Part shown: piece by piece, positions 1 through 8,220 of the stretch
Numbering within the stretch: position 1 is the stretch's first letter
How the letters are laid out: each line of letters begins with the position of its first letter
DNA from: Planctomycetia bacterium
GTDB lineage: Bacteria > Planctomycetota > Phycisphaerae > Phycisphaerales > SM1A02
DNA: 64,000 nucleotides
NCBI GenBank assembly: GCA_005776885.1
Contig: SXOD01000050.1
Location: 1-64,000, forward strand
Reading direction: 5' to 3'
The notes under the pieces: generated by a model
The model's database searches: none
Told to the model about the DNA's origin: nothing
The model's input: the letters and a program-made list of their open reading frames with translations, nothing else
Translations under genes and position numbers: made by a program

Positions 1-118
1 CGCATGGCCAGGATGTCGGTGCTGGTCAGGTCCAGCCCGCTGGTGCTGGTGGTGCCGTTCAACACCATCGTCAGCGTGCTGGTGGCCGCCTGCAGTACCA
101 CCGCGCCGCTGCCGGTGA
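1..118 (-). other. Non-rRNA sequence joined to the 23S gene; possible protein fragment on the minus strand
   Basis: This stretch does not resemble the 23S rRNA that should lie upstream of the sarcin-ricin loop. Read on the minus strand, one frame is open throughout and gives a Ser/Thr/Gly/Val-rich sequence (FTGSGAVVLQAATSTLTMVL and onward) of the kind found in repetitive surface or beta-helix proteins. It is only about 39 codons and runs off the window edge. The likeliest explanation is an assembly chimera at the edge of an rRNA operon; a real insertion into the gene is possible. Confidence 0.35.
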
Positions 119-346
<228 letters not shown>

Positions 347-507
347 TGTCTACCAGGTCCCGTCGAATTCGACGGCCTGGAAGCGGCAAGCCTTGCTGCT
401 CAAGTTCTTGATTGCGTCGCTGCGGCGCCGGCCCCTCGGGGTCAGGTCCAGCAGCCATGAACCTTCGATCTCACCACTTCAGGCCGCGGACACGCGACCT
501 GGAGACT
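347..507 (+). other. 23S-5S intergenic spacer with a short hairpin
   Basis: This is the 161-base spacer between 23S and 5S rRNA. It contains an inverted repeat at 353-380: CCAGG, then the palindrome CGTCGAATTCGACG at 361-374, then CCTGG. Such a structure could be an RNase III or maturation site, which is an inference. No tRNA was found in the spacer. Confidence 0.6.
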
Positions 508-616
508 TGTCGGTGACCATAGGCTTGGGGAAACACCTGTTCCCATCCCGAACACAGAAGTGAAGACCAAGCCGCCGATGATACTGCAACGCGGGAAAGT
601 AGGTCATCGCCGACTT
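508..616 (+). rRNA. rrf: 5S ribosomal RNA
   Basis: A typical bacterial 5S rRNA of about 109 bases. Helix I pairs GTCGGTGA (509-516) with TCGCCGAC (607-614). The conserved CCCATCCCGAACACAGAAGT segment of loops B and C and the GCGGGAAAGTAGG-like 3' half are present. It is the last gene of the rRNA operon. Confidence 0.95.
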
Positions 617-618
617 TG

Positions 619-652
619 CAAGCCCTGCCGGAGACCTCTCCGGCAGGGCTTG
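619..652 (+). terminator. Intrinsic terminator of the rRNA operon
   Basis: A perfect 16-bp stem (CAAGCCCTGCCGGAGA paired with TCTCCGGCAGGGCTTG) closes on a CC centre and is followed by TCCTTTTG. It starts three bases after 5S rRNA. It is the clearest rho-independent terminator in the window. Confidence 0.9.
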
Positions 653-792
653 TCCTTTTGTATGGCCCTCCGTTTTGCTGCTGCCTCCTGATGCCGGCGG
701 CCGTGGCACTCCCTGCCCGATCCTGTTCGGCGAAGTGGCTACACTCATGACTTCCCCGGGGACTGGTTGGTCTTTCATTCCTTCCTTGTCCC

Positions 793-1386
793 ATGTTCAA
801 GATCTACATCGGCAATCTCGACAAACGCACGACCGCTGAGCATGTTCGGCGGCTCTTCGTCACTTTCACCGACCTCGAGGACCTGGTTCTCGTCGAGGAT
901 GCGGAGACCGGGCTTTCGCGATGCTTTGCCATCGCGATGTTTCGCGATGCGGAACGAGGGAGAGCGGCAATTGCCGCCCTCGCAGGCCGGCGGTTGCATG
1001 GCCGTCCATTGACGGTCGCCGAGGCCCTCAACAAGAAGGCGAAGAAGGAATACGACGCCAAGCTCGCGGCCGAGGGCGGCCCTGGGATGGCTCGTGGTCC
1101 AGGTGGTCCAGGTGATCCGCGCGGTCCAGGTGCGGCCAGCGGTCCAGGTGGACCACGCCGCCCATTCGGCCGCGGTGGCTCCAGCGGTGAAGGACCTCGC
1201 GGCGCCGGTGGATTTGGCGGCCAGGGTGGAAGCGGCGGACCGGGTGGTCCAGGTGGGCCAGGTTCCGCTGACGGTGCCCGTCGTCCTGGACAGCGCCCAT
1301 GGCACCGCAGCAGCGGCTTCGGGGGTCGCCCGTTCGGCGGCGGCTCTGGTGGCGCTGGCGGCGGCGGGCCGAGCGGTCGATCCTGA
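793..1386 (+). CDS. Glycine-rich RNA-binding protein with one RRM
   Basis: A 197-residue cytoplasmic RNA-binding protein of the single-RRM, glycine-rich type known from cyanobacteria and planctomycetes; it probably binds single-stranded RNA. Residues 1-80 form the RRM: RNP2 is IYIGNL (4-9) and RNP1 is RCFAIAMF (43-50), a weakened form of the usual RGFGFV pattern that keeps F45 and F50. Residues 94-197 are a low-complexity Gly/Pro/Arg tail of GGPGGP-type units, so the DNA there is repetitive. The ATG is about 140 bases after the 5S terminator, with no obvious Shine-Dalgarno. The gene stands alone on its strand. The RRM call is firm; the target RNA is unknown. Confidence 0.85.
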   Translation: MFKIYIGNLDKRTTAEHVRRLFVTFTDLEDLVLVEDAETGLSRCFAIAMFRDAERGRAAIAALAGRRLHGRPLTVAEALNKKAKKEYDAKLAAEGGPGMARGPGGPGDPRGPGAASGPGGPRRPFGRGGSSGEGPRGAGGFGGQGGSGGPGGPGGPGSADGARRPGQRPWHRSSGFGGRPFGGGSGGAGGGGPSGRS

Positions 1387-1430
1387 TCGCTGGTTCCTGA
1401 AGCCGATGCCGCTATCGTGGTGGCGTACCA

Positions 1431-3176
1431 ATGGCCTACCTCGAAGTGAAGACTCCTCGCGGGGTGACCAAGGTCCCACTCGCCCGGACGCCGATTTCGA
1501 TCGGGCGGCTCCCGGAAAACCATGTCCATTTCAACGATGAGGGGCTTTCAAGGCGGCATTGCGTCGTCGAGCCGGCGGGTGGCGGTGGCTGGCAGGTGCG
1601 CGACCTGGCAAGCCGCAACGGCACCAAGGTGAACGGCGAGAAGGCCCCCACGGTCGAGTTGGCGCATGGTGACACCATTCGGGTCGGGCAGTTGGAGATC
1701 CGCTACATCGACCCCGAGGCGTCGACCCGGAAGCCGGTTGGCGTGGGAGTCCTTGATCCGGCGGCGGCGCGGCGTGCCCGCGCCCGGGCGACTGAGACCG
1801 AGCGAGGCGCCACGCTGGACGTTGAGGCGGCGACGGGAGCGGTCACGGACGAGGAGGCTCGGACGGATTACGAGCGCAGCCTGATGAAGACGATCGACTC
1901 GGCGGCGGAGAAGCCGTTTGGTCTGGCCGACATCGGGCTCGTGGACAGCCGTGGCACGACGCTGCACCACGCCGGCGCTGCCGGAATCGACCGCCGGCAC
2001 AAGGGGGCCGACGAGGAATCCGAGAGCATCAGGCTTTTCAAGCTGCTGTTGTTGGCGTGCTTCCGGGCGCGAGCCACCGACCTGCATGTGGAGCCTCGCC
2101 GCGAGGACACGACCGTCCGCATGCGCGTCGATGGGCTGATGGTCACCATCGCGACGGTGAGCGGCGACTTGTCGCGTCGCGTGCTTGGCGTGGTGAAGAT
2201 CCTCTGCCAGATCGACACCAGCTTGAAGGCGCAGGTGCAAGATGGCCACTTCAGTGCGGCGGTCGCGGGTCGACGCGTGGATTACCGGGTGTCGCTCACG
2301 CCGGCGGTGCACGGGCAGAAGCTGGTGGTCCGCGTGCTTGATGCCGGCAATGCACCGACTCGACTGCATGAGCTGGGGCTCCTGCCGTGGCAGTACGAAA
2401 AGTTGAAGGGGATGGCGCTTCGCGACGCGGGACTGATGCTTTCGACGGGGCCGACGGGGAGCGGCAAGACGACGACCATCTACTCCTGCCTGCGCGAGAT
2501 CGACATCGACACGCGCAACTGCATCACGATCGAGGACCCCGTGGAGTACTACCTCGAAGGGTGCACCCAGGTGCCCGTGGACCACAAGCAGGGCCATGGG
2601 TTTGGCCAGATCCTCCGGTCGGTGCTTCGACAGGACCCGGATGTCATTTTTGTCGGGGAGATCCGGGATGCGGAGACCGCGACCGTGGCGACGCAGGCGT
2701 CGATGACGGGCCACCTCGTGTTCTCGACGGTCCATGCGCGCGACACCATTGGCGCCATCTTCCGCCTCCTGGACCTGGGGGTGGAGTCGTACCTCGTGGC
2801 CAACTCGCTTGGCATGACCATCGCGCAGCGGCTGATCCGGTTGCTGTGTCCTGGGTGCAAGCGGGGCGTGCGCCCCACGCCGGCGCAGGTCCTCAAGATG
2901 GGCAAGCACGTGAGCGGGTTGGCGCAGGTGTACGTGCCGCAGGGGTGCAGTGCGTGCCTCGGCACGGGGTACCACGGTCGGCGGGCGCTCTTCGAGCTCA
3001 TGGAAGTGTCGGAGCAGATCCGCGACATCATCTTGCGCAAGCCGACGATTTCCGACATTCGCACGGCACTTGAGGGCGAGCACTGGATCTCGCTCCAGGG
3101 CTTTGGCCTCCAGCTGGTTGCGCAGGGAGTGACCAGCGTGGATGAGGTGGATCGCGTCGCCTCGTCGGACACCTGA
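1431..3176 (+). CDS. FHA-domain-bearing GspE/PilB-type secretion or pilus ATPase
   Basis: A 581-residue hexameric ATPase of the type II secretion/type IV pilus assembly class with an added N-terminal FHA (phosphothreonine-binding) domain. FHA signatures are IGR (24-26), SRRH (40-43) and SRNGTKVNG (61-69). The ATPase part has Walker A GPTGSGKTT (340-348), an Asp box ITIEDPVEY (366-373), Walker B VIFVGEIRD (405-413), a His box HLVFSTVHA (428-436) and a Cys4 zinc site CPGC (473-476) plus CSAC (506-509). All catalytic motifs are intact. A TATCGT hexamer lies 12 bases before the ATG. A pseudopilin gene lies at 18204-19163, but no other secretion genes are adjacent. The FHA fusion implies control by protein phosphorylation, which is inferred. 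Confidence 0.9.
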   Translation: MAYLEVKTPRGVTKVPLARTPISIGRLPENHVHFNDEGLSRRHCVVEPAGGGGWQVRDLASRNGTKVNGEKAPTVELAHGDTIRVGQLEIRYIDPEASTRKPVGVGVLDPAAARRARARATETERGATLDVEAATGAVTDEEARTDYERSLMKTIDSAAEKPFGLADIGLVDSRGTTLHHAGAAGIDRRHKGADEESESIRLFKLLLLACFRARATDLHVEPRREDTTVRMRVDGLMVTIATVSGDLSRRVLGVVKILCQIDTSLKAQVQDGHFSAAVAGRRVDYRVSLTPAVHGQKLVVRVLDAGNAPTRLHELGLLPWQYEKLKGMALRDAGLMLSTGPTGSGKTTTIYSCLREIDIDTRNCITIEDPVEYYLEGCTQVPVDHKQGHGFGQILRSVLRQDPDVIFVGEIRDAETATVATQASMTGHLVFSTVHARDTIGAIFRLLDLGVESYLVANSLGMTIAQRLIRLLCPGCKRGVRPTPAQVLKMGKHVSGLAQVYVPQGCSACLGTGYHGRRALFELMEVSEQIRDIILRKPTISDIRTALEGEHWISLQGFGLQLVAQGVTSVDEVDRVASSDT

Positions 3177-3179
3177 CCG

Positions 3180-3731
3180 ATGGATCGACCCGCCTTTGAT
3201 CCCTTTGCGGTGGTGGGGGTCGCGCATGGCTTCGACATCGATGTCGCGGCCGTTCGTCGAAGGCAGGCGGAACTCATGCGGCAGTGGCATCCGGACCGAC
3301 TGGCGCAGGCGCAGGCGACGGCGCAGGCGACGGCGATGGCGACGACGGCCGCAGGGGACGAGGAACTTGCCGCGCGCGCGGCTGCCGTGAATGCCGCGGT
3401 GGCCATCCTCGTGGATCCGGCACGGCGCGTGGATGCGCTGCTGTCGTTGCTCGATCCCGCCGGGCGTGATCCCGCGCTGGCGCCTGAGCTGCTCGTTCGC
3501 GCGCTTCAGGCCCGCGTGGAGCTGGCGGATGGGGGCGCCGAGGCGAGGGCGCGCGTGCAGCGCGAGGTTGAGGCGGAGCGCGCGGCGTGTGTCGCGCGGT
3601 GCGCCGCGGCGCTCCGGGCAGGGAGTGATTTCCCGTCGGCACGTGCGGAACGAGTCGCGTGGCGGTACTGGGACCGGTTGCTCCTGGCCTGCCGCGGGGA
3701 GGAATCACCTGAGGCTGCCTTCCGTGGGTGA
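3180..3731 (+). CDS. hscB: HscB-like J-domain co-chaperone
   Basis: A 183-residue protein with the layout of HscB, the J protein that delivers the Fe-S scaffold to an Hsp70. The J domain holds HPD at 37-39 after a basic helix II, then the family phrase AAAVNAAVAILVDPARR, matching the HscB helix that ends in DPxxR. The C-terminal helices lack further motifs. The loop after HPDRL carries an Ala/Gln/Thr-rich repeat (QAQATAQATAMATTAA) encoded by imperfect 12-base DNA repeats, longer than usual. It starts 3 bases after the FHA-GspE stop and overlaps the next gene by 8 bases if that begins at 3724. No iscU, hscA or fdx is nearby, so the Fe-S role is inferred from family only. Confidence 0.72.
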   Translation: MDRPAFDPFAVVGVAHGFDIDVAAVRRRQAELMRQWHPDRLAQAQATAQATAMATTAAGDEELAARAAAVNAAVAILVDPARRVDALLSLLDPAGRDPALAPELLVRALQARVELADGGAEARARVQREVEAERAACVARCAAALRAGSDFPSARAERVAWRYWDRLLLACRGEESPEAAFRG

Positions 3732-5088
3732 GGCGATTGCCTCCGCGGGCGAGACGGGCGGGGCAGCCGTCGCGACGATGGCCATGGTCTGTGCCATGGT
3801 GCTCCTCACGGGATTGAGCGCCTGCTTCTCCGGGAGCGAGACGGCCCTCTTCGGGCTGGACCATTCGCAGCGGGCGGCGCTCCGGCGTGCGTCGCCGTCG
3901 CGGGCGGCGGCCGTCGATGCGCTGCTCGCCCATCCCAGGGCACTGCTGTCGACGGTGCTGCTTGGAAACGTGGTGGTGAACACCATGTACTTCGCCATCG
4001 GTGGCGCGCTGGCCGTCCATGCCGAATCCACCTGGCACGCCGCGGCCCTCGGCGTGGCGCAGGTGGTATGGCTGGTGACGTTCGGGGAAGTGCTCCCCAA
4101 GACCACCGCGATGATCGTGCGCGAGCGCCTCGCTCCCGCGCTGGCGCCATCGCTCAAGTGGCTGGTCTCCGTGACGGCTCCCGTGAGGCGCGTCATCGAC
4201 GGCCTGGTCGTGGAACCGATTGGGCGGATGGTGGGACAGCCCGCCGGGGGTGGAGGTGCACTGACGAGGACGGACCTGGTGGATGCGATTGCCGCAGGCG
4301 AGGAGTCAGGTGGGCTCTCGGTGGACGAGGAACTGCTGCTGCGCCGACTGATGGTGCACCGCCAGTTGCGCGTGAGGGACGTCATGACGCCCCGCACCGA
4401 ACTGGCGTGGGTGTCGAGCGACGCCTCCCGGGAACAGGTCGCGGCGGCTGCGCGGCGCGGTCGGGTGCGGCGGCTCGTTGTGTGCCGGGCGGGTGACCTT
4501 GACGAAGTCGTCGGACTCCTGGACGTCCGCGCATTCGTTGGGGGGGCCGGAACGGTCGCGGGCTCGACCGCCTCAGCCTCATTCGTTCCAGAGGTAGCCA
4601 CGCTGGGCCAGTTGGATGAGTGGTTCGCACAATCGCGGACGGACTTGGTGGTGGTAGTGGACGAGTTCGGCGGAACGGCCGGCGTGGTGGCCGTCGAGGA
4701 TTCGCTCGAACAACTGGTGGGCGACGTGGTGAGTCGAGGCGAGTCCGTCCCGGCACCGCCATCGCGCGCTGCGGATGGGACGATGATGCTTGATGGGAGA
4801 ACCTCCGCCGCGGACTGCGCCGAGGCGCTGGAACTCTCGCTTCCCGCCATGCACGCATCGACCGTGGCTGGAGTGGCGGCGGAGGCACTGGGTCGGATGC
4901 CGCGAGCAGGCGACGTGTTCCGGCTGGCTGGGCACGATTGGCGGATTCTCGCGGTCCAGCAGGGCCGCGCCGCAGCCATCTCGGTTCGGCGTGCCGAGAA
5001 GGGCGTCGAGAGGGGTGCCGAGCCTGCCGTCGATGTCGGCAGCGGCGAGATCGACCGTGCCGACCACAGAAACGGTGGTCACCAGTGA
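3724..5088 (+). CDS. CNNM/CorC-type membrane protein (DUF21, CBS pair, CorC C-terminal domain)
   Basis: A 454-residue integral membrane protein of the HlyC/CorC (CNNM) family, linked to Mg2+/divalent cation homeostasis. Residues 18-190 are the DUF21 transmembrane domain with the hallmark SACFSGSETALFGL. CBS motifs follow (VMTPRTELAW, then VVGLLDVRAF) and VVVDEFGGTAGVVAVEDSLE. The end is a CorC-HlyC transporter-associated domain. GTG 3724 is chosen because it leaves a short lead before the first membrane helix and overlaps hscB by 8 bases; ATG 3778 is the alternative. It is followed without a gap by a second, shorter CNNM gene, so the two may form a heteromer. Confidence 0.85.
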   Translation: MGEAIASAGETGGAAVATMAMVCAMVLLTGLSACFSGSETALFGLDHSQRAALRRASPSRAAAVDALLAHPRALLSTVLLGNVVVNTMYFAIGGALAVHAESTWHAAALGVAQVVWLVTFGEVLPKTTAMIVRERLAPALAPSLKWLVSVTAPVRRVIDGLVVEPIGRMVGQPAGGGGALTRTDLVDAIAAGEESGGLSVDEELLLRRLMVHRQLRVRDVMTPRTELAWVSSDASREQVAAAARRGRVRRLVVCRAGDLDEVVGLLDVRAFVGGAGTVAGSTASASFVPEVATLGQLDEWFAQSRTDLVVVVDEFGGTAGVVAVEDSLEQLVGDVVSRGESVPAPPSRAADGTMMLDGRTSAADCAEALELSLPAMHASTVAGVAAEALGRMPRAGDVFRLAGHDWRILAVQQGRAAAISVRRAEKGVERGAEPAVDVGSGEIDRADHRNGGHQ

Positions 5089-6101
5089 CAACGCTTGCCG
5101 AACACGTCGAACACGCCACCACACCATTGGGACTCGCCGTGGCTGCGGCGATCGTGGGCGTCGTCGGGATGGCCGTCTTCTCCGGATTGGAGACGGGCTT
5201 CTATTCGGTGAGCCGGGTTCGCCTGGCGGTGCGGCTGGCCCGGGGCGAGCGCTCCGCACGAGTCCTTCGCGGCGAGATGGATCACTCCACCGGGGCACTG
5301 ATTGCGTTGTTGCTCCTCATCAACCTGGCAGGGTTTCTTCAGGCGTGGGGAGTGGCTGTCTGGCTGGAGGGCCTGGGGCTTGATCCGTTCGCGATATCGC
5401 TCCTTGACTTCGCCATCCTGCTCCCGATCGTGTTCCTGGTCGGCGACTTGATCCCCAAGGACCTGTTTCGGGTGCATGCCGAAGCCTGGACCTACCCGCT
5501 GGCGTGGTCGATCCGGCTGGTGCGCTCCGCGGCGACGGTGCTTGGGGTGGTGTGGGCCATCGAACGGTTGGCTGGTGCCGTGGCGCGAACGGTTGGCGGC
5601 GCGGCGAGCGATCGGGTGCTGACCAGCCGAGAAGAGGTTTCGCGAGCGGTCCGCGAGGGAGAAGGGGCCGGCTTGCTTCGACGGGAAGACATCGAGGTGG
5701 CGGATCGAGTGCTCCGGCTGCGTTCGGTCGTCGTGGGATCGTGCGTCGTTCCTTGGGGCCGGGTCTCGTGCGTTCCGGCGGAACTGGGTGGGGACGACCG
5801 CGCGAGCCGGCTGGCCGCGCTTCCCTACACCCGCGTCCCAGTGGTGGCCGAGGGAGGTGTGGTGGTTGGCATGCTGTCGACGCTCGACGCGGCGCTGTCG
5901 CCGGGGTTGTCCACCGTTGACCTCATGGCGCCGACCGTGGTCGTCCAGGCAGAGACGCCGATTGCCACGGCATTGGGACTCATGCGTCGGCAGCGGACGC
6001 AGACGGCCATCGTTGGCCCCGTGGAGGCGCCGATCGGAATCGTCACGCTGAAGGACCTGGCGCGAGGCATCGTCGGCCAGGCGGCGTGGCTCGGGGCGTG
6101 A
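5085..6101 (+). CDS. CNNM-type membrane protein (DUF21 plus CBS, no CorC domain)
   Basis: A 338-residue second CNNM-family protein. It has the DUF21 hallmark in the form GMAVFSGLETGFYSVSRVRL, then membrane helices and the phrase VGDLIPKDLFRVHAE, the family's GE(V/I)xPK segment. The C-terminal half has CBS-like stretches (PVVAEGGVVVGMLSTLD and TAIVGPVEAPIGIVTLKDL). It stops after the CBS pair and lacks the CorC C-terminal domain of its neighbour. The GTG start overlaps the upstream stop as GTGA, so translation is probably coupled. Its own stop codon is the first part of a 10-base tandem repeat. Confidence 0.82.
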   Translation: MTTLAEHVEHATTPLGLAVAAAIVGVVGMAVFSGLETGFYSVSRVRLAVRLARGERSARVLRGEMDHSTGALIALLLLINLAGFLQAWGVAVWLEGLGLDPFAISLLDFAILLPIVFLVGDLIPKDLFRVHAEAWTYPLAWSIRLVRSAATVLGVVWAIERLAGAVARTVGGAASDRVLTSREEVSRAVREGEGAGLLRREDIEVADRVLRLRSVVVGSCVVPWGRVSCVPAELGGDDRASRLAALPYTRVPVVAEGGVVVGMLSTLDAALSPGLSTVDLMAPTVVVQAETPIATALGLMRRQRTQTAIVGPVEAPIGIVTLKDLARGIVGQAAWLGA

Positions 6102-6148
6102 CGGGGCGTGACGAGGCGTGACGGAGCGTGACGGAGCGAGACGGGGCG
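6099..6148 (+). repeat. 10-bp tandem repeat starting at the stop codon
   Basis: Five units of TGACGGGGCG-like sequence: TGACGGGGCG, TGACGAGGCG, TGACGGAGCG twice, and AGACGGGGCG. The first TGA is the stop codon of the CNNM gene. A comparable array (TGACGCGCGG) begins at the stop codon at 16011. Confidence 0.85.
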
Positions 6149-6234
6149 AGGGACTTGGCCGGCGTGGAGCGTCATCATGAGGGACGCGTCATCGTCAGCG
6201 GCGTCCCCGGGTGCGCGCTATACTGCGCGGCCCT

Positions 6235-6308
6235 GCGCCGATAGCTCAGCTGGCTAGAGCACGCCCCTGATAAGGGCGAGGTCGATGGTTCGAGTCCATT
6301 TCGGCGCA
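6235..6308 (+). tRNA. tRNA-Ile (anticodon GAU)
   Basis: A 74-base cloverleaf. The acceptor stem pairs GCGCCGA with TCGGCGC and the discriminator is A. The D stem is GCTC/GAGC. The anticodon stem CGCCC/GGGCG frames CTGATAA, giving GAT. The T loop is TTCGAGT. The 3' CCA is not encoded. A TATACT hexamer at 6219-6224 lies 10 bases before the gene and is a likely -10 element. Confidence 0.96.
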
Positions 6309-6421
6309 CTTCTGATTCCGGGGGACTCACTGTTTCGGGTCACGGGGCCGAGGGGCGTGGATATGATCCCCGCCCTTTCAGGCCCCACCGACGGGCCATC
6401 GAACAACTCACGGAGACCGTC

Positions 6422-7390
6422 ATGCGTCGAGCAAAGATCAGCGTCATTGGGGCAGGAAACACGGGTTCGAGCTGCGCGGTCTGGGCCGCGAGCAAGGAAC
6501 TTGGCGATGTCGTGTTGCTGGACATCCCCGCCGCCGAGGGAGTCGCCAAGGGCAAGGCGCTGGACCTTGCATGCAGCGCGCCGATCGAGGGGTTCGACTG
6601 CCAGATCCACGGCACCGCCGACTACGCCGACACCGCGAACAGCGATGTCGTGATCCTCACCGCAGGCCTCCCTCGCAAGCCCGGGATGAGCCGCGACGAC
6701 CTCATCCAGACCAACGTCAAGATCGTGCGGTCGTGCAGCGAGCAGATCGCCAAGCACAGCCCCGACGCCACGCTCATCGTGCTGTCGAACCCGCTGGACG
6801 CGATGGTGTACACCGCCTGGAAGGCTTCGGGCTACCCGACGCACCGCATCATTGGGCAGGCCGGCTGCCTGGACGTGGCTCGATTCTGCACCTTCCTCTC
6901 GATGAAGCTCGGCTGCAGCATCGAGGACATCAAGTCGCTGCTCATGGGCGGCCACGGCGACGACATGGTGCCGCTCCCGCGATACACCAGCGTCCACGGC
7001 ATCCCGATCAACCAGTTGCTCTCTGACGCCGAGATCACCGAGTGCGTCGAGCGCGCCAAGGTGGGCGGCGGCGAGATCGTCAAGCTCATGGGAACCAGCG
7101 CCTACTACGCGCCGGCGAGCGGCTGCATCCAGATGGCCGAGTCGATCATCAAGGACAAGCGCCGCATCCTGCCGTGCGCGGCGTACTGCGAGGATGCGTA
7201 CGGCGTCGCCCCGGGCCAGAAGGGCAAGGGTTACTTCGTGGGCGTTCCGGTCATCCTGGGTGCCAACGGCGTGGAGAAGGTGGTGGAGGTGAAGCTGGAC
7301 GCCGCCGAGCGGGCGCTCTTCGACACCAGTGCCAGCCACGTGAAGGACCTGGTGAAGGTGGTCATGGACCTGTTCCCCGAGCTGGCCTGA
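6422..7390 (+). CDS. mdh: Malate dehydrogenase (LDH-like)
   Basis: A 322-residue NAD-dependent malate dehydrogenase of the LDH-like bacterial type, acting in the TCA cycle. The Rossmann motif is GAGNTG (10-15). The mobile loop has GLPRKPGMSRDDL, where the first Arg favours malate/oxaloacetate over lactate. NPLDAM and the catalytic His in GGHGDDMVPLPRY are present. Length is normal. It is one of the few genes here with a conventional leader: TATGAT at 6362-6367 and a Shine-Dalgarno GGAG at 6412-6415, seven bases before the ATG. It is followed at once by a palindromic repeat. Confidence 0.95.
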   Translation: MRRAKISVIGAGNTGSSCAVWAASKELGDVVLLDIPAAEGVAKGKALDLACSAPIEGFDCQIHGTADYADTANSDVVILTAGLPRKPGMSRDDLIQTNVKIVRSCSEQIAKHSPDATLIVLSNPLDAMVYTAWKASGYPTHRIIGQAGCLDVARFCTFLSMKLGCSIEDIKSLLMGGHGDDMVPLPRYTSVHGIPINQLLSDAEITECVERAKVGGGEIVKLMGTSAYYAPASGCIQMAESIIKDKRRILPCAAYCEDAYGVAPGQKGKGYFVGVPVILGANGVEKVVEVKLDAAERALFDTSASHVKDLVKVVMDLFPELA

Positions 7391-7401
7391 CCGCAGACTG
7401 C

Positions 7402-7458
7402 CCCTGGTTTTGGCCAATGCGTTGCCTCCGAAGCAACGCCTTGGTCAAAACCATCAGG
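7402..7458. repeat. Imperfect palindromic element, diverged copy of the queA-internal palindrome
   Basis: An inverted repeat of about 57 bases in the gap after mdh. Its core (GGTTTTGGCCAATGCGTTGC, then CTCC, then GAAGCAACGC and TTGGTCAAAACC) is the same element as the perfect palindrome at 33021-33075, with a few changes. It lies 12 bases after mdh and may form a hairpin in the mRNA, but no T-run follows, so terminator activity is uncertain. Confidence 0.85.
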
Positions 7459-7471
7459 GAGCCTCCCAAGT

Positions 7472-8119
7472 TTGCACGCCCTGTGGCGCGCCGTCCGATA
7501 TGTTCCAACCGTGCAGCGCATCACGCAGCCGCTCTTTCGCATCGACCCGGGTTGGCTGTTCCTCGTTGCCGGCCTCCTGCTGATCGGAGCCAGTGTGCTC
7601 GTTCCGCAGGAGGCACGCTTGCACGACCTTCGGCAGCAGCTTGGCATCCTGGAGCGATTGGAGGATTTTGGCGAACGGCGTGCGCAGGCCTACGCGAAGT
7701 TCATCGACCAGGTTGAGGCCGGCGACCCATCGGTGATTCGTCGATTGGCCGCTGCCCAGCTTCGGATCGTGGATGACGGCTTCGAGCGCCTGGCCGAGGC
7801 GGACTCCGCCCGTGCGCCCGTCTCCGAGTGGATCGATGCGTCAGTCCCCATCCCGCCCGTCGAAGCGATGGCGCCGACTGACACGTTGCTCCATCGATGG
7901 ACCAAGGGGCGCCACCAGTTCTGGCTTGGGGGGCTTGGGGCGTTCAGTGCGTTTGTCGGGCTCATCGTGGGCGTGGAGCACCCGGGCAGGCGCCGACGTC
8001 GACCGGTCGGCTCGGGCCTTTCTGGCATGGAGACGACAGAGACGCCCACGCCGGCGGCCATCACACGCCCCGATGAGGCAGTCGATGAGTTTGCCGATTA
8101 CCGTCACGGCGCGGACTGA
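7472..8119 (+). CDS. Membrane protein of unknown function with two transmembrane segments
   Basis: Up to 215 residues; not recognised. From the TTG at 7472 the protein has a hydrophobic segment (GWLFLVAGLLLIGASVLV) near residues 28-45, a charged probably helical region of about 85 residues (LRQQLGILERLEDFGERRAQ and onward), then a second segment (LGGLGAFSAFVGLIVGV), a basic RRRRR stop-transfer patch and an acidic tail. The middle domain therefore probably faces outside. GTG 7511 is an alternative start. The reading frame begins 13 bases after the palindromic element. The septum-protein-like topology is only suggestive. Confidence 0.6.
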   Translation: MHALWRAVRYVPTVQRITQPLFRIDPGWLFLVAGLLLIGASVLVPQEARLHDLRQQLGILERLEDFGERRAQAYAKFIDQVEAGDPSVIRRLAAAQLRIVDDGFERLAEADSARAPVSEWIDASVPIPPVEAMAPTDTLLHRWTKGRHQFWLGGLGAFSAFVGLIVGVEHPGRRRRRPVGSGLSGMETTETPTPAAITRPDEAVDEFADYRHGAD

Positions 8120-8220
8120 GCCGTCGCGGCGCGGACCGGGCAGCGACCGGGTCCGACAAGGAAAGCCAGCCTTTTGGTGCCGCCGTGGGGATTGCGCCGA
8201 TTCGGCGTTACTGTGGCACC

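Noticed and set aside
7402-7458. The mdh-side palindrome as an ordinary intrinsic terminator
   Set aside because: No T-run follows and the same sequence lies inside a coding gene elsewhere, so it is better described as a repeat element.
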